From Anaerovibrio sp. (GTDB taxonomy: Bacteria; Bacillota; Negativicutes; Selenomonadales; Selenomonadaceae), in the NCBI GenBank assembly GCA_016302095.1, contig JAEDOE010000117.1, forward strand, positions 1 through 5,092: 5,092 nucleotides of DNA. Reading direction: 5' to 3'. Made by a program: the position numbers and the translations under genes. Positions 1 to 5,092 of the stretch are shown piece after piece (position 1 is the first letter of the stretch; each line of letters begins with the position of its first letter). Under the pieces are notes generated by a model. The model was not told the origin of the DNA. It searched no databases and saw only the letters and a list, made by a program, of their open reading frames with translations.

Positions 1-39
1 CGGTTATACTATCACATGTGGTCGTTAAAGACTAATGTT

Positions 40-96
40 TGTATACAGTAGACATTATAACAAAATGTACATAGATGTATACAAAAGGCATTATAA
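40..96 (+). promoter_or_regulatory. Tandem operator/promoter array upstream of the AGCS symporter gene
   Basis: The 8-bp palindrome TGTATACA occurs at 40-47 and again at 76-83. Each is followed five bases later by CATTATAA (53-60 and 89-96), so 40-60 and 76-96 form a direct repeat with a 36-bp period and 18 of 21 identities. The GTATAC core resembles sites bound by GntR-family repressors; the Bacillus gluconate repressor GntR site is built on TTGTATACAA. In each copy the palindrome would sit in the -35/-10 spacer, where a bound protein would block RNA polymerase. A related palindrome, ATGTACAT, lies between them at 65-72. That this is a repressor array is inference; no regulator gene is present in the window. 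Confidence 0.55.
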
Positions 97-97
97 T
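92..97 (+). promoter_or_regulatory. Probable -10 element (TATAAT) for the symporter gene
   Basis: A perfect TATAAT lies 19 bases before the ATG at 117. The best -35 at usable spacing is TACATA at 68-73 (18-bp spacer), which matches only three of six consensus bases, so the promoter would be weak or activator/repressor-governed. Transcription from it would start near 104 and give a very short leader beginning at the ribosome site. A second possible -10, TATAAC at 56-61, sits in the upstream repeat copy and would give a leader of about 50 bases. Which one is used cannot be decided from sequence. Confidence 0.45.
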
Positions 98-103
98 TGT
101 TAT

Positions 104-110
104 AGGGGGA
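104..110 (+). promoter_or_regulatory. Ribosome binding site deciding the symporter start
   Basis: AGGGGGA ends six bases before the ATG at 117. The in-frame upstream ATG at 75 has no such site and lies inside the operator-like repeat, so the start at 117 is chosen. Confidence 0.8.
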
Positions 111-116
111 ATTTGT

Positions 117-1532
117 ATGGATTTTGCAGCTATTATGAAGCAGGTGAATGACTTTGTCTGGGGCCCGGTAATGCTGTGCTTCCTGGTGGGCACCGGCATT
201 TTTCTGACGGTGCGCCTGAAGTTCAAGCCGTGGCTGAACCTGCCTTATGCAGTAAAGATGATTCTGACCAAGAAGGACAATACCGAGGGCGATGTTACGC
301 CTTTCCAGTCCCTGATGATTGCCCTGTCTGCCACCGTGGGCACAGGCAATATCGTGGGCGTTGCTACAGCTATGGTGCTGGGCGGCCCGGGTGCCCTGGT
401 GTGGATGTGGATTTCCGCAGCTTTCGGCCTTTCCACCAAGTACGGCGAGTCCGTGCTGGCGGTGAAGTACCGTGAGACCAATGAGCGGGGCGAGATGGCA
501 GGCGGCCCGATGTATGCCATGAAGAACGGCATCGGCGGCGTAGTCGGGCGGGTGCTGGCTTTCCTCTTTGCAGTGTTTGCAGTCTGCGCTTCCTTCGGTA
601 TCGGCAACATGACTCAGGCAAATTCCATTGCCGCTGCCTTTAACAGCAGCTTCGGGGTTGACCCGGCGCTGATCGGCTCTATTCTGGTTATTCTTTCCAT
701 GGTTATCCTCTTTAAGGGCGTGCGCAGCATCGGTGCTGTTTCCAGTGTCGTTGTTCCTGCCATGGCTGCCTTTTATGTAGTGATGGCTGTGATTGTTATC
801 GTGGTGAATGCAGGCAATCTGCCGGCAGGCATTGGCGAGATTTTCCGTATGGCATTTGCCCCTGAGGCTGTGGCAGGCGGCGTGGGCGGTTCCATTATCG
901 CTTCCATGCTGACCGCTATGCGCTGGGGTGTTGCCCGTGGCGTATTCTCCAACGAGGCAGGTCTTGGTTCGGCTCCGATTGCGGCTGCTGCTGCCAAGAC
1001 TGACCACGCTTCCCGTCAGGGCTATGTAAACATGACCGGCACCTTCTTTGATACCATGATTATCTGCGTGCTGACAGGTCTTGTTATTGCTTCCTCCGGC
1101 ATGCTGGGTACTATTGATCCGGCTACCGGCAAGGCTGTTTCCGGCGCTCAGATGACTATTCTGGCATTTTCCTCCGTCTTTGGGGAGCATGCCCGGGTAA
1201 TCGTTTCCACTTCCCTGGCACTGTTCGCCTTTTCCACCATCCTGGGCTGGGAGTATTACGGCGAGAAGGCACTGGAGTATCTGGTGAGCAACCATGATAT
1301 CCTGGTGGCATACCGGGTTATTTTCTCCTTCATTACCTATATTGGTGCAACCCAGACCCTGGATTTGGTATGGGATTTCTCCGATACTGCCAACGGCCTG
1401 ATGGCAATTCCGAACCTTATCTGCCTGCTGTGGCTCAGCAAGGATATTGCCAAGGAGTGCTTCGACTATGAGGACAGGGTTGTTGTCCGGGAGAAGCAGG
1501 GGGAAAAGGTTGATTTGTCCGCAGAGGCATAA
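117..1532 (+). CDS. AGCS-family sodium:alanine/glycine symporter
   Basis: This 471-residue inner-membrane protein is a complete member of the alanine or glycine:cation symporter family (AlsT/DagA/AgcS type), which brings in alanine or glycine with Na+. The family hallmarks are visible: SATVGTGNIVG at about 71-81, the signature GGPGALVWMWISAAFG at 89-104 (close to the family pattern GG-x-GA-x-x-WMW), GVFSNEAGLGSAPIAAAAAK at 275-294, GWEYYGEK at 377-384, and LDLVWDFSDTANGLMAIPN at 415-433. About 11 hydrophobic segments are seen. The length is normal for the family and there is no frameshift. It stands alone between an operator-like promoter region and a strong terminator, so it is probably a single-gene unit controlled by a small-molecule-responsive repressor. 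The exact substrate (alanine, glycine, D-alanine or another small amino acid) cannot be read from sequence. A gene symbol is withheld for that reason. Confidence 0.95.
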   Translation: MDFAAIMKQVNDFVWGPVMLCFLVGTGIFLTVRLKFKPWLNLPYAVKMILTKKDNTEGDVTPFQSLMIALSATVGTGNIVGVATAMVLGGPGALVWMWISAAFGLSTKYGESVLAVKYRETNERGEMAGGPMYAMKNGIGGVVGRVLAFLFAVFAVCASFGIGNMTQANSIAAAFNSSFGVDPALIGSILVILSMVILFKGVRSIGAVSSVVVPAMAAFYVVMAVIVIVVNAGNLPAGIGEIFRMAFAPEAVAGGVGGSIIASMLTAMRWGVARGVFSNEAGLGSAPIAAAAAKTDHASRQGYVNMTGTFFDTMIICVLTGLVIASSGMLGTIDPATGKAVSGAQMTILAFSSVFGEHARVIVSTSLALFAFSTILGWEYYGEKALEYLVSNHDILVAYRVIFSFITYIGATQTLDLVWDFSDTANGLMAIPNLICLLWLSKDIAKECFDYEDRVVVREKQGEKVDLSAEA

Positions 1533-1561
1533 ATAATCTTACAAATAATTGCAGAATGAAG

Positions 1562-1599
1562 AAACAATCCCGTCTAAACGTAGTCGGGATTGTTTTTTT
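1562..1599 (+). terminator. Rho-independent terminator after the symporter gene
   Basis: AAACAATCCCG (1562-1572) pairs perfectly with CGGGATTGTTT (1585-1595). Inside the hairpin, CTA (1574-1576) can pair with TAG (1581-1583) beyond a single T-T mismatch, leaving the tetraloop AACG. The stem runs into a seven-T tract at 1593-1599. It begins 30 bases after the TAA at 1530-1532 and should separate the symporter unit from the following operon. Confidence 0.93.
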
Positions 1600-1600
1600 A

Positions 1601-1609
1601 TGATATACT
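1601..1609 (+). promoter_or_regulatory. Possible extended -10 promoter for the glycan operon
   Basis: TGATATACT fits the extended -10 pattern TGnTATAAT with one mismatch in the hexamer. It begins just after the terminator T-tract. The -35 position falls inside the terminator stem (about 1581-1586) and has no good match, which an extended -10 can tolerate. Predicted transcription would start near 1616, about 34 bases before the TTG start at 1650. The alternative is that the operon depends on terminator read-through. Confidence 0.35.
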
Positions 1610-1637
1610 AAGATGGTTAGTAGCTTTCTTTAAGTGT

Positions 1638-1641
1638 GGAG
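1638..1641 (+). promoter_or_regulatory. Ribosome binding site for the ligase-like gene (TTG start)
   Basis: GGAG, within GTGGAGTGGTG, lies eight bases before the TTG at 1650. This supports that codon over the in-frame GTG at 1644, which is too close, and over the ATG at 1671, which has only a weak GGAA seven bases upstream. Confidence 0.5.
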
Positions 1642-1649
1642 TGGTGATT

Positions 1650-2564
1650 TTGGGAATCTGGAATCAATTAATGTATATAGTGATGATGTTGTTTGCCCTG
1701 ACATCCAATGTTTCCATCGCGGCTACCAGTGTCTGTATCGTGCTGGGGGCATTGGTGATGATTGCCCAGAAGGTCTGTATCGGCAGCCTGCCGGATATGG
1801 ACAAGGGACTGGTGAAGATTGTGGCTGTCTACTGCGTTTTGCAGGTGGTGGCTGCCCTGATGGCACCGAATCCGGCGGACAGCCTGGGGGAGGTGTGGGG
1901 AACCATCTACCGGCTCAGCCCGCTGTTCATGGGTATCGGCTATTTGCAGACCCGCAGGCGGATGGCATGGATTTTGGTGGCATTTGCGGTGTCGGTGCTG
2001 GTGTGTGATGCCATGGGAGCTTATCAGCTGGTGGTCTGGGATGACTATGCCCCGGTGGGGGCAAGCAATGCCGCTTCCTTTTATGCAACTCACCTTTTGA
2101 TGGCGATACCGATATTTTATCTCATGTGCCATCAGGATGAGGGGGTATTTGCCAAGAAAGCAATACCTGCCTTTATGCTGGTGGTCTCCATTGCCATGTA
2201 TGCCATTGTGTCCTGGAGCGATTGGAACGGGCAGTTCAGCTGGGCGTCGGTGCTGAGCCAGAGCAGCTTCGTAAAGATTTTTGCGGAGGGTGGCATGGTG
2301 GGGCTGGCTTCCTTTGTGATGCTGCAGGGGTATATCCTGTACCGCCTGGTGAAGTTGTACCAGGCGGAGAAATCCATCAGCCGTTCCGTGAATACGGCAT
2401 CCTATGGCATGATTGGCATTCTGGTGCTGGCAGGCATTCATCTGGAGGGCATGACCGAGAGCAGCATGCTGCAGATTTCCGTCATGCGTGAATATTGGCT
2501 GCTGATAGGGCTGCTGCTGGCAGCCGGCAAGATGAGATTGTTGGAAGCGGGGAAGATGGAATAA
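1650..2564 (+). CDS. Short O-antigen ligase/polymerase-like membrane protein (Wzy_C/WaaL-like)
   Basis: This gene encodes about 304 residues from the TTG at 1650; the ATG at 1671 is the alternative start. The protein is almost wholly hydrophobic, with roughly eight to ten membrane segments. It resembles bacterial O-antigen ligases, which join undecaprenyl-linked glycan to lipid A-core in the periplasm. The resemblance lies in the opening FALTSNVSIAATSV (15-28), the middle segment with GTIYRLSPLFMGIGYL (84-99), and FVKIFAEGGMVGLASF (207-222), which fits the family's 'FLQxLAExGxxG' helix. Typical ligases have 400 or more residues, and two things are missing here: the long periplasmic loop with its Arg-containing motif (only about 10-20 residues remain near 188-206) and the HxHN-type motif before the AEGG helix, where QSS stands instead. 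It may be a degenerate ligase, an accessory protein or a divergent polymerase. It overlaps the next gene by one base (TAATG). The ligase-like fold is likely; ligase activity is doubtful. Confidence 0.65.
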   Translation: MGIWNQLMYIVMMLFALTSNVSIAATSVCIVLGALVMIAQKVCIGSLPDMDKGLVKIVAVYCVLQVVAALMAPNPADSLGEVWGTIYRLSPLFMGIGYLQTRRRMAWILVAFAVSVLVCDAMGAYQLVVWDDYAPVGASNAASFYATHLLMAIPIFYLMCHQDEGVFAKKAIPAFMLVVSIAMYAIVSWSDWNGQFSWASVLSQSSFVKIFAEGGMVGLASFVMLQGYILYRLVKLYQAEKSISRSVNTASYGMIGILVLAGIHLEGMTESSMLQISVMREYWLLIGLLLAAGKMRLLEAGKME

Positions 2565-4597
2565 TGGATATACCTGGATTTGCGGGATTTTTTGGCGGCT
2601 GGCAGCAGGATTTGCGGCTGGCGATAGTGCCGCCTGTTTTGTGTGCGGTGTTTCGGTTTTTGTTCATCTGGCTGGATGGACCGAAGAAGCTTTCGGCATG
2701 GAAGGGGAGCCAGCTGAGAACCTGCTTTAGCTACGGCTTCTGGTGGGGAATGGATATTAATTCCCGCTTTTACCTGCTGACTCTGGCGGCTGTTACCCTG
2801 CCGGGCAGCTTTATATGGGCTTATTATGGCATCAGCGACACAGTGCGGCTGGTGCTTTTTGTGCTGTATGGCATAATCCTCTATGCAGCCTTTATGGGCA
2901 AGATGATTTTTTATTATCATTTTCACGATGTATACAACCGCAACATGTGGCTGGGCAAGAATGCGGATAAGAAAAACCTGCTGGACATTTTTTTCAATCA
3001 GAACCACGGAGCGTGGATTTTGCTGGGAGCGGTTCCCTATGCCTGCCTGCTGGGGGGGCTGGGCAGCTGGCTGCAGTCACTGCCTTTATTTGAGCTGCCC
3101 CGGTTCGATTCTGCCTGGGCGCAGTATGGCATAAATATGGTTATCTTCCTCTTTTCCATCGCTATCTATTACTGGTTTAACTTTGGCGGCACCTTCCGCC
3201 ATCGCTTCAAGCCGGAGTGGGATGAGGTGCCTGCCGAGGTGAAGAATGATGTGTTTTTGGGCAAGGCAACCATGGATGACCTGGTGGCACTGAAGATTGT
3301 CTGGAAGCATCCGGTGCCGGAGTTCATGTCCAAGGAGGATGGTGCGGCTGCGGAGGATATCCGCTGCGTCCTGCCGGATTTTACCGGCAGCAGCCAGGAT
3401 AATCCCCTGATGTATTGCAGGCGCACTGCCAAGGGTGCCAAAATCAGGCGGCCGGGGCATATCTTCTTTATCCTGGAGGAAAGCCACTGCCAGGGGTTAT
3501 ATGATGCGCCATATGACATGCTGAATGTAGTCAGCCATACCAAGGCACTGAGGCAGGAGCCGGGAGCTTTTGCCATCAGCAATTTCCAGCCGGGGGGCAT
3601 GATTTCCCAGACGGCGCTGGGGAGCATCCTGCTGGGGATTTATGACTGCGATGTGGAGCTGAATGAGAATAAGATTATCTGGGATGCGGATTTGAGCAAG
3701 TTGCCTACCACCATGGCGGGGCAGCTGCGGAAGCTGGGCTACCGCACCCATTTCTGGTACGGCGGCAGCCTGAACTGGGGCAGCCTGGTGCATTTTGCCC
3801 CTAGTGCCGGTTTTGACAGGTGCTATGGCGGTCCTGATTTCTGTCCGCCTGATTCACCTCAGACCTGGCTGGGGGTATATGACCATATTTATCTGGATGC
3901 AGTGGCGGAAAAAATTCAGGCAGAGGCAGATGGCAGCCCGGAGTTTCACTTTATTTACACTACATCCAACCATGGCCCGTATAACATCCCTTATGAGAGC
4001 TATGGCGTCCATGAGCAGGATGCGGTAACGCTGCCTCTGGGGGATTTGAAGCCGGGGGATATGGACATGCGCCGCTTTACCGGCATTCTGTATGCGGACA
4101 AGGCCATCGGTGATTTTGTGGCAAGGATGCGAAAACTTTACCCTGACAGCCTGTTTGTGCTGACAGGGGACCATGCCTCGGCTGTGGCGCCCCTTGACAA
4201 GGGGATAATTCCCCGGAAGGACAGGCTGCTCAGGGAGCATATTCTGACGTCCTTTTCCATGCATCACCCGGATTTAAAGCCGGAGTTCTTTGCAGGCAAT
4301 ACCATGGGAGAGCATCAGAATATCCTGCCGACGCTTATGGAGCTGATTGCCCCGGAGGGCTTTGAGTATTATAGCCTCAAGCCGCCCCTGACGGAAAAAA
4401 TCAGCCATGTGGTGACTCCTTATAGCTGGATGGACGGCAGCCATATTGGCTTTTACAAGGACGATGTGTGGCAGCAGCTGGCTGCCTCGGCGGAGGATGT
4501 GCCTATGGAGCACGGCAATATGCAGTACAAGGATGAATGGGCGGCCTGGCAGGGGATTACCGGCTGGCTGCTGCGGCACCCGGAGGTGATCAGCTGA
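2564..4597 (+). CDS. LTA synthase/sulfatase-family membrane phosphotransferase-like enzyme
   Basis: This 677-residue protein has the layout of LtaS-type enzymes: five N-terminal membrane segments (about 17-37, 69-87, 94-118, 150-170, 189-205), a linker, and an extracytoplasmic alkaline-phosphatase-superfamily domain from about 298. Metal-site and catalytic candidates are Glu305 in FFILEES, Thr350 (or Ser348) in GGMISQTALGS, His470 in TTSNHGPY, and Asp536-His537 in LTGDHAS. The Glu305-Thr350 spacing of 45 equals that recalled for Staphylococcus aureus LtaS (Glu255-Thr300). Such enzymes move phosphoglycerol or phosphoethanolamine from phospholipids to glycans or lipids. Next to a ligase-like gene in a probable diderm, it more likely decorates LPS or capsule than makes lipoteichoic acid. 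The ATG at 2564 overlaps the previous stop and has GGGGA about ten bases upstream. The in-frame ATG at 2495 lies well inside gene 2 and is not used. Family membership is firm; the donor and acceptor are unknown. Confidence 0.85.
   Translation: MDIPGFAGFFGGWQQDLRLAIVPPVLCAVFRFLFIWLDGPKKLSAWKGSQLRTCFSYGFWWGMDINSRFYLLTLAAVTLPGSFIWAYYGISDTVRLVLFVLYGIILYAAFMGKMIFYYHFHDVYNRNMWLGKNADKKNLLDIFFNQNHGAWILLGAVPYACLLGGLGSWLQSLPLFELPRFDSAWAQYGINMVIFLFSIAIYYWFNFGGTFRHRFKPEWDEVPAEVKNDVFLGKATMDDLVALKIVWKHPVPEFMSKEDGAAAEDIRCVLPDFTGSSQDNPLMYCRRTAKGAKIRRPGHIFFILEESHCQGLYDAPYDMLNVVSHTKALRQEPGAFAISNFQPGGMISQTALGSILLGIYDCDVELNENKIIWDADLSKLPTTMAGQLRKLGYRTHFWYGGSLNWGSLVHFAPSAGFDRCYGGPDFCPPDSPQTWLGVYDHIYLDAVAEKIQAEADGSPEFHFIYTTSNHGPYNIPYESYGVHEQDAVTLPLGDLKPGDMDMRRFTGILYADKAIGDFVARMRKLYPDSLFVLTGDHASAVAPLDKGIIPRKDRLLREHILTSFSMHHPDLKPEFFAGNTMGEHQNILPTLMELIAPEGFEYYSLKPPLTEKISHVVTPYSWMDGSHIGFYKDDVWQQLAASAEDVPMEHGNMQYKDEWAAWQGITGWLLRHPEVIS
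4582..4590 (+). promoter_or_regulatory. Perfect Shine-Dalgarno inside the end of the LtaS-like gene
   Basis: GGAGGTGAT matches the standard 16S rRNA 3' end over all nine bases and ends six bases before the ATG at 4597. It is embedded in the codons for the last residues of gene 3 (Pro-Glu-Val-Ile). It fixes the start of gene 4 and suggests that gene 4 is translated strongly, either independently or by coupling. Confidence 0.9.
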
Positions 4598-5092
4598 TGG
4601 CATTGGATGGCAAGGAGTGCAGGCTGCTGCGGTTTTTGACTGCCTGTGGTACAGGCTACAGGATATTGGTGGCGGAGTGCTGTGACTATCTGCCCCATCT
4701 CAGGCAGATGTTTCCGGCAGCGGAGCTGTGGTGTGCCGTGGCTGACAGGGAAAAGGCAGCTGCTTTAGCTGATGATGAAAATGTGCCCGTCGAGGCTGGC
4801 GGACAGGGGTTGAATGTCCATTGGGTATTTACGGATTATCTTTCCGAGCAGCTGCCCCTGGAAAAAGAATTTTTTGATTATATCCTGGCGGAGGATGGGC
4901 TTTCCCAGGCAGGTAATCCCCAGGATATTGCTTCGGGACTGGGGCTCTATCTGAAGCCTACGGGCTATCTGCTGCTGAGCTTTGCCAATATCCGCTACTG
5001 GCGCGTGCTGGAAAACCTCATGGAGGGGCATTTTTACCATGTGTGCACCCGTGCCTTTGCCCGGGATGAGTTTACCAAGCTGATGGCGGCAT
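4597..5092 (+). CDS. Class I SAM-dependent methyltransferase-like protein, N-terminal part (cut by window edge)
   Basis: The reading frame is open from the ATG at 4597 to the edge (165 codons plus one base). The start overlaps the previous stop (TGATG) behind a perfect Shine-Dalgarno. The pattern is that of a Methyltransf_23/11-type Rossmann protein: a first strand ILVAE (23-27), a second strand AELWCAVAD (42-50) followed by the expected helix, EFFDYILAEDGL (91-102) at the motif-IV position, then LGLYLKPTGYLLLSFANIRY (115-134) and W135, like the family's 'LKPGGxLLISxPNxxxW'. The downstream RAFARDEFTKLM (152-163) also fits. The glycine-rich SAM loop normally after strand one is replaced by CCDYLPHL (28-35), so activity is uncertain. 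In this neighbourhood it may methylate a surface glycan or be one domain of a longer glycan-synthesis protein. The product is probably cytoplasmic: no signal peptide or membrane segment is seen. Confidence 0.6.
   Translation, partial: MALDGKECRLLRFLTACGTGYRILVAECCDYLPHLRQMFPAAELWCAVADREKAAALADDENVPVEAGGQGLNVHWVFTDYLSEQLPLEKEFFDYILAEDGLSQAGNPQDIASGLGLYLKPTGYLLLSFANIRYWRVLENLMEGHFYHVCTRAFARDEFTKLMAA

Noticed and set aside
5..20. TATACT (5-10) and the palindrome CACATGTG (13-20) at the left edge
   Set aside because: The -35 region would lie outside the window and nothing links these to a gene. A single short palindrome in AT-rich DNA is not enough to call a site.
75..116. Upstream in-frame ATG start for the symporter at 75
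   Set aside because: It sits in the operator-like repeat without a ribosome site, and the 14 added residues are not typical of the family. The ATG at 117 has AGGGGGA at the right distance.
101..116. Riboswitch or attenuator in the symporter leader
   Set aside because: The leader from the likely promoters is at most about 50 bases and shows no terminator hairpin or aptamer-like structure.
12..1295. A 427-codon open frame on the minus strand opposite the symporter gene
   Set aside because: Its product is rich in His, Asn, Gly and Ser with no fold-like pattern, as expected for the shadow of a GC-ending hydrophobic gene. The forward frame is an unmistakable AGCS protein.
1590..1649. Upstream extension of the ligase-like gene to a TTG at 1590
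   Set aside because: That codon lies in the right arm of the intrinsic terminator hairpin and has no ribosome site. TTG at 1650 behind GGAG is far more plausible.
1668..2441. A 257-codon minus-strand open frame opposite the ligase-like gene
   Set aside because: It has the same His/Gln-rich shadow composition and no ribosome site or recognisable domain. The forward frame has coherent membrane segments and coupled starts.
2495..2563. Extended start of the LtaS-like gene at 2495
   Set aside because: It would overlap gene 2 by about 70 bases and add a polar, unrelated leader. The ATG at 2564 forms the usual stop/start overlap.

Overview
The window holds four forward-strand genes: one complete transporter gene in its own transcription unit, followed by the start of an envelope-glycan operon that runs off the right edge. 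The organism looks like a diderm Firmicute of the Negativicutes type (Selenomonas, Megasphaera or Acidaminococcus relatives). This is inferred from Firmicutes-like purine-rich Shine-Dalgarno sites, an AGCS amino-acid symporter, GC-ending codons, and an O-antigen-ligase-like protein next to an LtaS-fold enzyme. The assignment is tentative because there is no rRNA or other marker gene here.

Positions 1-116 are a control region. It contains two copies of the palindrome TGTATACA, each followed 5 bases later by CATTATAA, in a 36-bp direct repeat. The second copy supplies a perfect TATAAT. The region looks like a GntR-type repressor array on the promoter of the next gene. Positions 117-1532 encode an AGCS-family sodium:alanine/glycine symporter. 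A strong intrinsic terminator at 1562-1599 closes this unit.

A second unit begins at about 1600-1650, with a possible extended -10 just after the terminator. Gene 2 (1650-2564, TTG start) is a short membrane protein resembling O-antigen ligase/polymerase proteins, but it lacks most of the large periplasmic loop and the usual catalytic His-Asn motif. Gene 3 (2564-4597) is a 677-residue five-helix membrane enzyme of the LTA synthase/sulfatase (alkaline phosphatase superfamily) type with its metal-site residues present. Gene 4 (4597 to the edge) is the N-terminal 165 residues of a class I methyltransferase-like protein whose SAM-binding glycine motif looks degenerate. Genes 2/3 and 3/4 overlap by one base (TAATG, TGATG), and a perfect Shine-Dalgarno lies in the last codons of gene 3, so translation is probably coupled.

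The likely theme of the second unit is assembly and decoration (phosphoglycerol- or phosphoethanolamine-like transfer, methylation) of a surface glycan. No mobile element, CRISPR array, tRNA or rRNA was seen, and no gene-free stretch exceeds 300 bases. Nothing here is clearly a new system. The most unusual points are the stripped-down ligase-like protein paired with an LtaS-like transferase, and the repeated operator array.
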